DNA of 64,000 nucleotides from an uncultured Chloroflexota bacterium. Its GTDB lineage: Bacteria > Chloroflexota > Anaerolineae > Aggregatilineales > Phototrophicaceae. The notes beneath the pieces were generated by a model. That model was not told the origin of the DNA. It did not search any database and saw nothing but the letters and a program-made list of their open reading frames with translations. This document shows, piece after piece, positions 34,464 to 43,657 of the stretch. Where the stretch lies: assembly GCA_937974245.1 (NCBI GenBank), contig CALJKV010000108.1, positions 10,293-74,292 of the forward strand, in the 5' to 3' direction. How positions within the stretch are numbered: the first letter of the stretch is position 1; each line of letters starts with the position of its first letter. Both the position numbers and the translations under genes were made by a program.

Positions 34464-37136
34464 CTACTCCAGCACCCGTCCGCGCCGCAAGTCGAGCCGC
34501 AGCACGTCGTCCCGGAAACGCAGTTCCATCACATCGGCCCCCAGCGGCGTGTGCGTGTAGGCATTGTCATAGTGCGGGAAATCATCTTCGTTCACTGGCT
34601 GGCCGTTCACCATGAACGGGCCTTCCCACCTCAGGGCGAGTTCGCTCCCCTCCGGCGCGCGCCACTGTAACGCCGAGTCGCCTGGCTGCGGGGTATGCTG
34701 CATGACCTTGCCCCGGAAGGCCGCGAAGTCGCCATCTTCCGCCGCGCTCCCCACATGGCACAGCCATGCTTCGCCCGCCCCGCTGCTGCGGAGTTCCTGT
34801 CCGGCGTGCGCTCCATGCTCGGTCAACCGCAGATCGCCATCGCCCCACAACGCGACATAGCCCGCGCCAACACGGGCGAACACCCACTGTCCTTCAATCG
34901 TCCACTCGTCAAACATAGCCGTCGGGAAATAGGCGTGCGTGAAGCCCAGCCCGACACCAGCCTCGACCTGGTACAGGCAGAGGACGGTTCTGCCGGATAG
35001 CGCCACACGCGGCAGCCGCACCGACCCTGCCCAGAAATTCGGACGCGCCTGTCCGTGTTCCTGGCTGTTGCCGGGATAAGTCGTAAACACCGCCGCTTCG
35101 GGACTCAGTGTAGCCTGCCACAGGTGCTGCTGCACGCCCATCGCGCCGGGACGGTGGTTGACCGCTGCGGCCAGCATGGTATCGGGACTGCGGCGGGTGA
35201 TGGTGCGCACATCCCACGTCCCGCTGTGCATATCGAACTGCGGGCGGTAGGCGGCATGAGAACGGGCGCGGGTGACGACGGTTCGTTCGGTGTCTCCCCC
35301 GATTTTTTGCAGGATGTCCGGCAGACGGTAGCGCCGCGCCATCGCCATCAGGCCGGTAGCCCGCGTTTCCCCGTTAAAAATGCCCATGCCCCAGCCGATG
35401 CGCTGGAGATTGGCGGTGTTTTCGACCCGCGCCGACTTCAGCCCTTCGACATAACAGCGCCCGTGCGTGCTGCCGTGCGCTCCCCGGAAGGACTGCGACG
35501 CGATCATAAAGAATGTCTTGTGCAGCAGCGTTGTCGCCATCTCGCGCAGGCGGGGACTCTCGGCGAATTCAACCAGCGCCAGCATGGCGAACACGTCCAT
35601 CGTCAGGTAGGCGTTTGAGTCCCATTCGGAGAAGCCGCCTGCCAGCCGCCGCAGTATCCATGACTGGATACGGTCAAGCGCACGCCGCATCTGCTCTGCC
35701 CCGGTGTAACCGCTGTTGGCGAACACACGGTCACGCCAGAACTGCCCGGCCAGATAGCCGGTTACATGAAAGAGAATCTGGTGGTTTTCGGTGCAGTAGC
35801 ACATGCCATCCAGCCCCGGTTCGTCAATCCAGAACTTGAAGTTGAGGAAGGTTGTCTCGATCTGCTCACGTTCGGCGGGCAGCAGCGCGGGATGGTCACC
35901 AAAACGGTAAAGCAGCGCCAGCAAGCTCAGCGCGTAGAAGTCGGCGCAGTCGAAGCGGTTTTGCAGAAAGCCGCAGGCAATCGCCACCGCAGCCGATGAA
36001 ATCTCCGTTTTGCGCCCGGTTTCTATCGCCGCCATCGCCGCGAATACGTCATAGTCCATGCTTGCCAGGTGTTCGAGCGCTTCCCGGCGGCGGCCCTCGT
36101 AATCGCCGTAGGGCTGGTGGCTGTACCGGATGGTACTCAACCAGATTTTGTACCGCTGCTGGATGGGCGTACCATCCCCTGGGCGGATGATGAGGTCGAG
36201 CGTATTCTCTCCGGGCAGCCGCGCCATCGCTCCGGCGACGGCCTCGGTTAGCGGGAGCGCGGCGCTCTCGCCGGGTTGCAGCGTCAGATGGGCGGCGGCA
36301 TGGGGGATGTCCTCAGCGACATACTGCCCCCAGGGGCTGGGGATATCAGGAATCGTCACGGTGACATCCACTGTGAGCGGGGCGGGGGCGGCCTCGTCCA
36401 GGGTGATGCTCCCCTGATTATCCGGGAAGGCGAACTGAGTCAATTTCAGGTGCGCTAATCCGGTATCCGCCGCGCCCCACTGCGCCGGTTCAACAGTACC
36501 AATGGGTAGCTGCACCACCAGCGGCAGTGTTTCCAGCAAACGCAGCCCCAGCGCCAGCCGCGCCTCCCGCCAGCCCATCATCAGGCCGTGCAGGTACAGG
36601 TGGTTCGCGCCCGGCTGTAGATTCAGTTCGGTTTTGACGGTAAGAGGTGCGACATAGCTGAAGGTTTCGTCATACTGGTAGGCCAGCGCGTCGTTCAGCC
36701 AGAGCTGTACCGGCCCGATGGTATAAATCTCCACGGGGAGCGTGACGGCCTGCTCACTGTGCAGGATGGCGAAGGCCCACCCACGCATGGCTGACGGCTG
36801 GAAATTGAAGCGGCTGAAGTCGAGCATCCGGTCTTCTTGTGTGACAGCGTAGCGCCAGCGCAGGCCATCCAGCGCCAGTTGATCGAGGACGGGCAGCGCC
36901 CCCGGCGACCAGTCAAATGGGGCGATTTCCGCGTGTACCCGCTGCTTGAGTTGAATCACTTCCGGGTGATAGGCCCAGTAGTTGAGCGCCCAGCGCCGCT
37001 GGTGGCCGTGCGGGCTGCCGGTTTCCGGGAGTACCTGCGCTAATTGTGTCAGCCGGGATGCCACCGGGCCGCAGGCCAGCCAGTGGCGGATAGTACCATC
37101 GTGATCGGGCGAATAGGTTGCGAAATGGGTGGACAT
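34464..37136 (-). CDS. Large uncharacterised protein, possible alpha/alpha-toroid enzyme
   Basis: An 890-residue protein with no signal peptide and no membrane helix. Residues about 120-340 look like beta-sandwich material. The centre, about 345-640, is predominantly helical with W/H/N-rich motifs (CYCTENHQILFH, GGFSEWDSNAYLTMD, GAHGSTHGRCY) that recall glycoside hydrolases or polysaccharide lyases with an (alpha/alpha) barrel. The C-terminal third is again beta-rich. Such a layout would fit cleavage of a polysaccharide, with the ENHQ and EWDSN residues as candidate active-site positions, but I do not recognise a named family. It is monocistronic, next to a methyltransferase gene. Confidence 0.55.
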   Translation of the reverse strand: MSTHFATYSPDHDGTIRHWLACGPVASRLTQLAQVLPETGSPHGHQRRWALNYWAYHPEVIQLKQRVHAEIAPFDWSPGALPVLDQLALDGLRWRYAVTQEDRMLDFSRFNFQPSAMRGWAFAILHSEQAVTLPVEIYTIGPVQLWLNDALAYQYDETFSYVAPLTVKTELNLQPGANHLYLHGLMMGWREARLALGLRLLETLPLVVQLPIGTVEPAQWGAADTGLAHLKLTQFAFPDNQGSITLDEAAPAPLTVDVTVTIPDIPSPWGQYVAEDIPHAAAHLTLQPGESAALPLTEAVAGAMARLPGENTLDLIIRPGDGTPIQQRYKIWLSTIRYSHQPYGDYEGRRREALEHLASMDYDVFAAMAAIETGRKTEISSAAVAIACGFLQNRFDCADFYALSLLALLYRFGDHPALLPAEREQIETTFLNFKFWIDEPGLDGMCYCTENHQILFHVTGYLAGQFWRDRVFANSGYTGAEQMRRALDRIQSWILRRLAGGFSEWDSNAYLTMDVFAMLALVEFAESPRLREMATTLLHKTFFMIASQSFRGAHGSTHGRCYVEGLKSARVENTANLQRIGWGMGIFNGETRATGLMAMARRYRLPDILQKIGGDTERTVVTRARSHAAYRPQFDMHSGTWDVRTITRRSPDTMLAAAVNHRPGAMGVQQHLWQATLSPEAAVFTTYPGNSQEHGQARPNFWAGSVRLPRVALSGRTVLCLYQVEAGVGLGFTHAYFPTAMFDEWTIEGQWVFARVGAGYVALWGDGDLRLTEHGAHAGQELRSSGAGEAWLCHVGSAAEDGDFAAFRGKVMQHTPQPGDSALQWRAPEGSELALRWEGPFMVNGQPVNEDDFPHYDNAYTHTPLGADVMELRFRDDVLRLDLRRGRVLE

Positions 37137-37249
37137 AGTGCAGCCGTTTGAACCTCAGTATGTGCGGAAAACTGCCGCCAATACTACCCGAAACAGGCAC
37201 AAAAAACACCGGGGTTCTAACGATTCAGGCGCTGCCTTACCCTTCCATC

Positions 37250-38146
37250 TCACTCGTTGGCCGGGGCTTTGAAATCGAAGATGCCGTCGCGTTGTATCCA
37301 CGCCTTCCCGCACTGGCGGCAGACCAGCGTGTCGCCATCGTGCGTGAGTTCGCCGCTATCATCCGGGCAGACAAAAAGCGAAGGGGCGGCCAGGTTATCG
37401 GGGGTGTTCCCGGCGGCATAACTGCGCGTGAAAATACTAGGGGTATACAGCATCCCCGTATGCTGAAGCAGGCCATCCATCCCCGCCAGAAACCCCGTTG
37501 GCAGCGTGTTCTTGAGGAAGTCCACCCGGAAAAATGACACCGGAAAGCGAATATCCAGCTTGAACTGAGCCTGCTCTAACTGCTGGACGATGTATTCCGG
37601 GTGAAAATCAAAGTTGAGTTCCACAAATTCCACTGGCTTGTAATCATACGGATTCCACGTCTGGCGACCTGTCGCAAAGCGCAGCATCGCTTTGATATTT
37701 CGCTTGTTTGCATGTTCCAAGATAAACACCCCACCCGGCACCAGCGCCCGGCGAATCTGGCGCATCACCGCCGCGACATCCGCCATGTGATGGATCACGC
37801 GGATCATCGTCACCGCATCGAATACGCCGGGGCGGAATGGCAGGCGGTAGGCATCCGCCGCCACATACAGGAAGCGCCCGTCCCCTAGATTCTCGCGGGC
37901 ATACTGAAGCTGCGAAAACGAATAATCCAGCAGCACCACCTGTTCATAGGCGTGGTATTCGTTGGTCAGCCGCCCGAACCCCGCGCCGACTTCCAGCAGT
38001 CGCCGCCCGTTCCCCGGCAGAAGCCGCCGTAAAGCGATGCGTTCGACCTGGTCTTCGTAGTCACGCCCCTTGCCTTCCCAGAAGTCAACACGGTAATTCG
38101 ACCCTTCGTAATCACAGATCTTCGGTTGGGAATCTGGCTTTCGCAT
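37250..38146 (-). CDS. SAM-dependent methyltransferase with C-terminal zinc-ribbon
   Basis: The 298-residue protein has a class I methyltransferase domain: LEVGAGFGRL (about 50-59, SAM motif I), VLLDYS (motif II), DAVTMIRVIHHM and LVPGGVFILEH. The C-terminal 45 residues form a Trm112-like zinc ribbon with VCPDD and CRQCGKAW cysteines, which often accompanies methyltransferases of this type. The substrate is unknown; small-molecule, glycan or quinone-like targets are all possible. It lies on the same strand as the 890-residue gene, 113 nt upstream of it. Confidence 0.8.
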   Translation of the reverse strand: MRKPDSQPKICDYEGSNYRVDFWEGKGRDYEDQVERIALRRLLPGNGRRLLEVGAGFGRLTNEYHAYEQVVLLDYSFSQLQYARENLGDGRFLYVAADAYRLPFRPGVFDAVTMIRVIHHMADVAAVMRQIRRALVPGGVFILEHANKRNIKAMLRFATGRQTWNPYDYKPVEFVELNFDFHPEYIVQQLEQAQFKLDIRFPVSFFRVDFLKNTLPTGFLAGMDGLLQHTGMLYTPSIFTRSYAAGNTPDNLAAPSLFVCPDDSGELTHDGDTLVCRQCGKAWIQRDGIFDFKAPANE

Positions 38147-38402
38147 AACAACCTCAACTCATCAGCCGGTGGCAGGCTGCCTTATGGGGGAATATCAACT
38201 GGTAAACCGGTTTGCCGGGCAACCGTATCGTTATAGTCCCTTCTATTATAGGGGCAAAAGCACGATTTGTTGATTCCCGGTCTGGATTGGCCTTTATCCT
38301 CGCGCTCCAACGGCGTTGAGCGAACGTAGCCCAAACGTTGTTTCGTTCGAGTGTCGCCCTGGTATACAATCAAAGTAACAACATCATACGAAGGAGGGGA
38401 TG

Positions 38403-39152
38403 ATGCGGAAATTTCGATGGGCGCTGCTGTGGATCGGGCTGGGCGGGGTGCTGCTGCTCGTTGGCGCGGCGGCGCTGGCGCAGGATACGGCGGTTGACAC
38501 GATTTTCGGCCTGATTACTGTAGACCAGGCTGAAGTGCGGGTCGGCCCGGACTTCGCTTATAACGCCATCGGGCGATTGGTGCGCGATACGTCGGTGGTC
38601 ATCATCGGGCGTTCCGGTGACTTCTTTAACCGTTGGGATGGCCGCCAGTGGCTCAAAATTCAATTTGGCGATTCTGACGCCTGGTTGTATGCCCGCCTGG
38701 CGCGTACCAGCGTGGCCTTTAACTCGATCCCGCTGGCCGGGTCGCGCCTGCCACCGCGTGACCGGGACGGACGTGTGCCGGAAGGCTTCGACCTTTCGAG
38801 CGAAATCTGTACCCAGTGGCAGGGCGGCTTCACCCAGAGCGGAGACTTCAACAGCGGCGACCGGATCACCGTCACCTATCCTGGCTTACAGGGCGCCAAC
38901 GTCTACAGCGTGATCGCCATCTCGCCCACCGGCAACCGCACACCCTTTGACAGCGAGTCCACTGAAGCGGTGATTCTGCTGGAAGACCTGCCCTGGGAAG
39001 GCGGGACGTATACCTGGCGCGTCGCCCCCTACTGGACGGACAGCCCACGCCGCTACAACTGGCAGCAGGTCTGCCTGCTGCAAACCGGTGGCACATTCGA
39101 GAAAGCCTACACCGGCCCCTACACGCCCACCCCGCCACCGCCGGGGTCATAA
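38403..39152 (+). CDS. Exported SH3b-domain protein
   Basis: A 249-residue protein with a signal peptide (MRKFRW, hydrophobic core, cleavage near ALAQ). It has one SH3b domain at about 38-100 (AEVRVGPDFAYNAIGRL, WLKIQFG, AWLYARL), then a beta-rich domain (about 130-235) and a Pro/Thr C-terminus (YTPTPPPPGS). The second of two adjacent ATGs is preferred because AGGAGG lies 5 nt before it. It diverges from the methyltransferase and converges on the SH3b gene of the minus-strand operon. I infer a wall-associated binding protein. Confidence 0.7.
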   Translation: MRKFRWALLWIGLGGVLLLVGAAALAQDTAVDTIFGLITVDQAEVRVGPDFAYNAIGRLVRDTSVVIIGRSGDFFNRWDGRQWLKIQFGDSDAWLYARLARTSVAFNSIPLAGSRLPPRDRDGRVPEGFDLSSEICTQWQGGFTQSGDFNSGDRITVTYPGLQGANVYSVIAISPTGNRTPFDSESTEAVILLEDLPWEGGTYTWRVAPYWTDSPRRYNWQQVCLLQTGGTFEKAYTGPYTPTPPPPGS

Positions 39153-39169
39153 ACGGTTCAATAGAAAAA

Positions 39170-39189
39170 GGGCGCAATACATCGCGCCC
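39170..39189 (-). terminator. Terminator of the exported-protein operon
   Basis: GGGCGC and GCGCCC pair around AATACATC. Read on the minus strand, the hairpin is followed by CTTTTT. Almost the same 20 bases occur inside a coding insert at 57181-57200. Confidence 0.75.
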
Positions 39190-39228
39190 TCTCCGGCAAT
39201 CGGTAAGTACACCAGAGGATAAATCATG

Positions 39229-40230
39229 TCACCGTCCCCGGTAAATGACATCCTCTTCCAGGACTTGCAGCGCCTCCAGAGTCGCATCAAAGATAATGCG
39301 GGCGTTGATCGCGCTGTCGCGGGCTGTCACCACATCCACCGGCGAGACGACGCCACATTCCGTCAGCAGCCCTTGCGAGGTCTGCATATAGTCCACCGCT
39401 GTCACCAGGCGCGGCGCATACCGCTGGAGTTCCGGCAGTTCGCGCACGTCGTTTTCGGTGTAGGGGTAGTCGGCCAGTTCGGGCGGCGGATCGCACGGCA
39501 TGACTTCCCCCCGGAAGACGCGCCACCAGAACGATTCCAGCCCGGCGGCATACTCGCGCCGTTCGTTAATAAAGGCTCGCAGCCGGTCAACCTGCGCCTG
39601 TTGCAGTTCCACCGGGATAATCTCTGTCGGCACGTTTTCCAGCGGCGGCAGATTCACCGCTTGCGGGATTTCCAGCACATCCGGCAGTTCGCGCCCGGCG
39701 AAGGCCACGACCCAGCCCTGATACCCCAGATAATTTACGAACAGCCACGAGCCATCCTGGTTACGTGCCAGCACCGGCAGCGTCACACTGAAGGGGATCG
39801 TTACGCCAGGGACGCGCCGGCTGTTCCGCAGTGGCTGAGTCCGCAGCGTAGGCGACTCATTTAAGAAGATGGCGTAATCCGGCGTGTAGGTCAGCGGCGA
39901 CGGCCCGACTACGCCAGTGGTCAGGTCGCCCAGCGGCAGCAGTTCCGGCTGGAAATCCCATTCCAGCACCTCCCCGAATACCCAGCCCAGGCTGTTCACG
40001 CGGCCTGGACGGCGCATCTCGAACCACGTTCCATCCAGGTTGCGGCTGATGGCTTCCAGCCGTTCGTTCTTGAACAGTGAGGCGGTGGCTTCGGCGTCCC
40101 GGATGGGCAGCACGCGGGCGAAGGCGCTGTCTACGCCCACCGTAGCGATAAAGTCACTGGCCGCAGAACCTACCGTCAGGCCGGATACCGCCACCAGCGC
40201 GAACAGCACACATATCAGGAATCGTCTCAT
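39229..40230 (-). CDS. Exported protein with two SH3b-like domains
   Basis: The 333-residue product has a signal peptide (MRRFLICVLFALVAVSG, cleavage near SAAS). A first SH3b-like domain lies at about 30-95 (FARVLPIRDAEATASLF, WFEMRRPG, LGWVFGEVL) and a second at about 115-185 (SPTLRTQPLRNSRRVPG, GYQGWV). The C-terminal 140 residues are helical. GGAGGG lies 6 nt before the ATG at 40230, which overlaps the stop of the upstream solute-binding gene (ATGA). It is the last gene of the six-gene operon and is followed by a terminator at 39170. It resembles the product of 43658-44641 in organisation. Confidence 0.7.
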   Translation of the reverse strand: MRRFLICVLFALVAVSGLTVGSAASDFIATVGVDSAFARVLPIRDAEATASLFKNERLEAISRNLDGTWFEMRRPGRVNSLGWVFGEVLEWDFQPELLPLGDLTTGVVGPSPLTYTPDYAIFLNESPTLRTQPLRNSRRVPGVTIPFSVTLPVLARNQDGSWLFVNYLGYQGWVVAFAGRELPDVLEIPQAVNLPPLENVPTEIIPVELQQAQVDRLRAFINERREYAAGLESFWWRVFRGEVMPCDPPPELADYPYTENDVRELPELQRYAPRLVTAVDYMQTSQGLLTECGVVSPVDVVTARDSAINARIIFDATLEALQVLEEDVIYRGR

Positions 40231-41900
40231 GACGACACCCTCCAATTCAGCAAATTCCAGAAAGGATTACCCGGCTGCGGGTCGAAGCCCTGGATGCCGC
40301 GCGCCACGAACATCTCGTGACGGACGTACAGGCCGAACATCGGCAGGTCGTCGGCCAGCAGCGTTTGCGCCTCCCGGTAGAGCGCGGCGCGGGAGTTGAT
40401 GTCACAGTCCGGTACCGTTCGCGCCTGTTCCAGCAGGTTTTCCAGCGCCGGATTATAGTACGAGCCGATGTTACCCATCGCGCCGACAACATCCGCTGCC
40501 CGGGTAAAGAGCGCCGTCTGATCGGGGTCAAGCGTATACGGCGAATCATAGGCATAGCCGCCCAGGTACAGGTCAAACCGCTGGTTAGTCGGGTTGCTAT
40601 CCGCGTAAGTGATGCCTACGCCGATGCGTCCGAGCTGGAGGGCGATCATCTCCGCCACGCGCCCGCGTGAATTGCTGGATTCAACACTGAAACGGAGCAG
40701 GAGGCTCGTTCCCACTTCGGCAGTCGTGCAGCGGAAGCAGTTGCGGATACCGTCACCATCCGTATCCACCCACCCGGCTTCATCCAGCAGGCGAGCCGCC
40801 GCACCAGGGTCATAGGCTGCCGGTTCAAGCACCGGGTTATAGCCCCACGAATTCGACGGGAGCGTCCCGGCCAGCGGGGTAGCGTCGCCCTGGTAGACGA
40901 CCTCAATGATCGCGTTCACGTCTATGCCAAGCTGGACGGCCTGGCGCAGCCGTTGGTCGCTGAAAAAGGGGTTGTGTCCCTGATCGAGCAATTCGCCCTT
41001 TGTGGTGTAGGCGCTGCGTGGGATGGTCGGGTCTGCGAAGTTGAACGTCAGGGTGTCCCATGACCAGCCGGGCGCGTCGTAAACCTGTAAATCATTGTGC
41101 GTCCGCAGGTCAGCGCGGCGGTCAAAGTCGGGATTGACGAGCAGGTTTGTCGTACCGCTGAGAAACTGTTCTTCAAGGGACATCCCTGAAGTTGTTCCCA
41201 CCAACAGGATAGCCAGATCGCCGTTCGTTAAGCGTCCTGCTTCGCCGCCCCGCTCTGCCGGCGCTGGCCGCAGCCCGGCAGGAAGATACATATCATCCCC
41301 CAGTGAATGTTCAGACAGATGCGCCTCGTCGTAGGCTTTCGCCCATTCCTCAACAGAGATCACACCGGGGCGTTCGACACTCAGGGCCTGGGCAAAGGCT
41401 ATGAAACCGGGGACAACCACATGAACCGGAATAACATACGGGTTGGCGCGGGCGGTATTGCTGCAGTCTGGTGCAACATAACGCACTGTCAGCGTGGATT
41501 CGTCTATAACTGCGACGCCCGTCACCGAATCCCTGGGCAGATAAACGTTCTCAGCAGAGACATTGCCACGACCGGCCAGCAGGCCGAACAGCACATCATA
41601 GGCGCTCACGGGTGTGCCGTCGCTCCACAGCAGGTCATCACGCAGATGTATCATCTGCTCCTGCTCGGCGGTTGGTTGTGCGTCCATTACCAGCGCCAGG
41701 TTATCCGGGGCTGCGCCTTCCAAAACGCCGGTTGCCGGGTGCAGGCGATACAGGCGCGGAAAGATATAATCTTCTATCGGGTAGTTGTAGCTGTTGCTGT
41801 TTATCACAACCAGGCCGCGCCCTTCCTGGGAAGCCGCCGGGGCAACCCCCAGCAGGACGATCAGCGCCGCACACACCACCAGGATGAAGACTCGCATCAT
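40227..41900 (-). CDS. Orphan family-5 solute-binding protein
   Basis: A 557-residue exported protein (signal peptide ending near PAAS, then QEG). It follows the oligopeptide/dipeptide-binding family: LRDDLLWSDGTPVSAYDVLFGL, DSVTGVAVIDESTLTVRY, FSDQRLRQAVQLGIDVNAI, LPSNSWGYNPVLEP and AARLLDEAGWVDTDGDGI. Such proteins normally feed an Opp/Dpp permease, but no permease or ATPase gene of that type is present here. There is no lipobox cysteine. Its placement between TPR and SH3b genes suggests recruitment as an envelope sensor or scaffold. Two ATGs are possible (41900 and 41897), with AAGGAG upstream. Confidence 0.82.
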   Translation of the reverse strand: MMRVFILVVCAALIVLLGVAPAASQEGRGLVVINSNSYNYPIEDYIFPRLYRLHPATGVLEGAAPDNLALVMDAQPTAEQEQMIHLRDDLLWSDGTPVSAYDVLFGLLAGRGNVSAENVYLPRDSVTGVAVIDESTLTVRYVAPDCSNTARANPYVIPVHVVVPGFIAFAQALSVERPGVISVEEWAKAYDEAHLSEHSLGDDMYLPAGLRPAPAERGGEAGRLTNGDLAILLVGTTSGMSLEEQFLSGTTNLLVNPDFDRRADLRTHNDLQVYDAPGWSWDTLTFNFADPTIPRSAYTTKGELLDQGHNPFFSDQRLRQAVQLGIDVNAIIEVVYQGDATPLAGTLPSNSWGYNPVLEPAAYDPGAAARLLDEAGWVDTDGDGIRNCFRCTTAEVGTSLLLRFSVESSNSRGRVAEMIALQLGRIGVGITYADSNPTNQRFDLYLGGYAYDSPYTLDPDQTALFTRAADVVGAMGNIGSYYNPALENLLEQARTVPDCDINSRAALYREAQTLLADDLPMFGLYVRHEMFVARGIQGFDPQPGNPFWNLLNWRVSS

Positions 41901-41914
41901 GTTCGCTCCTTCAT

Positions 41915-42640
41915 CTACTGGCCCGCCCGCAGCAGCGCGATCCACACATCCACACTGCCGCTTCGGATACTGTTATCCACCGCCGCCAGCACCTCGCCCG
42001 GCGTCCCGGCAGGGAGTGAGGCTTTCTGGTCACCGCTGGCATCCAGGAAACGCTGGTAATCCTGGAGCGCGTAGGCCGAATAGATGGCGGCCCGTGCCGC
42101 ATACGGGGCGGGGTCATCCGGGGCAAGGTTAATCGCCTGGTCGAGATCGGCCAGCGCCAGGTCAAAGTTGCCCTCAATCGCGTGAACCATCGCCCGGTTT
42201 TGCAGGCCGAGCGTGTTCTGCGGGTCGAGGCTCACCACCAGCGTGAAATCCCCAATCGCCAGGGCATAATTGCCCGCCCGCGTGTAGAAAATCCCGCGAT
42301 TGATGTAGCCTTCCAGCAGTGTTTCATCCAGGTCGAGGGCGCGATTAAAGTCGGCGATTGCCGCGTCCGCGTCGCCTAAGACGGTCTGCGCCAGACCGCG
42401 CCGGGCATACGCCGGAGCGTAATCCGGTTGGGCGTCAATGGCGCAGGTATAGGCCGTCAGCGCCAGGGTAGACTGATTCCGCGCCGCGTAAGCATCGCCC
42501 ACGCCGACATAATAGGTGTAGGCGTCGCCGGTCAGCCCCAGCGGGAGGGGTGGGCAGTCGCCGGTATTCGTTTGGGCCGAAAGGCCGCCCGCGCCCAAAA
42601 GCAGCAGGCAGACCATCAGCCAGGGGTATAGCCGTCGCAT
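41915..42640 (-). CDS. Exported TPR-repeat protein
   Basis: The 241-residue product has a signal peptide (MRRLYPWLMVCLLLLGAGG, cleavage near LSAQ) and about four tetratricopeptide repeats between 40 and 175 (AYAARNQSTLALTAYTCAI, ARRGLAQTVLGDADAAI, INRGIFYTRAGNYALAI, QNRAMVHAIEGNFDLAL). TPRs make protein-protein contacts, so an assembly role outside the membrane is inferred. It lies 9 nt after the gene at 42650 and 14 nt before the solute-binding gene, clearly within one operon. Confidence 0.8.
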   Translation of the reverse strand: MRRLYPWLMVCLLLLGAGGLSAQTNTGDCPPLPLGLTGDAYTYYVGVGDAYAARNQSTLALTAYTCAIDAQPDYAPAYARRGLAQTVLGDADAAIADFNRALDLDETLLEGYINRGIFYTRAGNYALAIGDFTLVVSLDPQNTLGLQNRAMVHAIEGNFDLALADLDQAINLAPDDPAPYAARAAIYSAYALQDYQRFLDASGDQKASLPAGTPGEVLAAVDNSIRSGSVDVWIALLRAGQ

Positions 42641-42649
42641 GGCCGCCCC

Positions 42650-43486
42650 CTATTCCGTCAAGGCTTCATCGAGCAGCAGCCAGCTGCCGTCATCCAGGCG
42701 CAGTTCAAACGTGAAGCGTGATTCCAGTGCGCCGGATGCCGCCGAGATACGCTCGTCGGGGAAGCGGTTAGCATAGCTTTCCAGTTCGATATAGTCCTGG
42801 TATTTATCCAGCGAACGAGCCGAATACACGATGCCCAGCAGCGCATACAGCCGTCCCGCCAGTGGGTCGAACAGGATCGGCCCGGCGTCCGAAGCGCGTT
42901 CCGGGTCGCGGTACTGTTCCAGTACACCGCTGATCTGGGTGCTTTGTACCCGCTCTTCCAGCAGCGTGATGGCCGCGTCATAGTCACCCAACAGCGTGTA
43001 GATGATGGCACGGTTGTTTACCGCCCGCAGGTAGCCGCTGTCCAGTTCCAAGGCGCTTTCAAAGTCCCTGGCCGCCCGTTCATAGTCAAACTGAAGCGCG
43101 AACACCACGCCGCGATTGTTCACCGCCGCCACCGAGTCCGGTTGGCGCTGGATAGCCTGGTTATAATCCTGCTGGGCGCGGGCGAAATCGCGCAGGCGGG
43201 TGTATGTCAGGCCGCGGGCCATGTATGCCGGGAAGTAAGCTGGGTCTATCACACGGATAATGCAGGTGAAACTGCGTTCGGCGCTGCTGAGTTGATTGGT
43301 GTTCAGGTAGGCGATGCCCTCGCCCATATAGTAACCAGCGCGGATGTCCGCCGACTGCCCTTCAAATGCCGGGCAGACCGGGGGCGGCGGCAGTGGGATG
43401 GGGGTGGGGGTGGCATCCTGGGCGCTGAGGGCGCCGACACCGATCAACAGGCTAATCACCAGGATAAAGAGCGATTTTTTCACCAC
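42650..43486 (-). CDS. Exported TPR-repeat protein
   Basis: A 278-residue exported protein with a GTG start (43486, AGGAG upstream), a signal peptide ending near LSAQ, a short Pro/Thr linker (TPTPIPLPPPP) and three to four TPRs at about 50-165 (YYMGEGIAYLNTNQLSSAE, ARGLTYTRLRDFARA, NNRGVVFALQFDYERA, NNRAIIYTLLGDYDAA). The C-terminal domain (about 165-278) is of unknown fold. It is a distant paralogue of the next gene. A gap of 171 nt separates it from the SH3b gene upstream, so a second promoter there is possible. Confidence 0.8.
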   Translation of the reverse strand: MVKKSLFILVISLLIGVGALSAQDATPTPIPLPPPPVCPAFEGQSADIRAGYYMGEGIAYLNTNQLSSAERSFTCIIRVIDPAYFPAYMARGLTYTRLRDFARAQQDYNQAIQRQPDSVAAVNNRGVVFALQFDYERAARDFESALELDSGYLRAVNNRAIIYTLLGDYDAAITLLEERVQSTQISGVLEQYRDPERASDAGPILFDPLAGRLYALLGIVYSARSLDKYQDYIELESYANRFPDERISAASGALESRFTFELRLDDGSWLLLDEALTE

Positions 43487-43657
43487 GACACAATCTCCTT
43501 TAGGATAACGGCCAGCGAACTGGACATAACTGTTACGATCTTGCCTTGAACCATTTGCTTCTAGTATTCGCGGACATGGTATTCCCTGTCCCCGCTTTTT
43601 GCTCGGTATTTCTGGGTACGATATATGGTGTTTCTACCTGTTTTTCCCAGACCTCGT

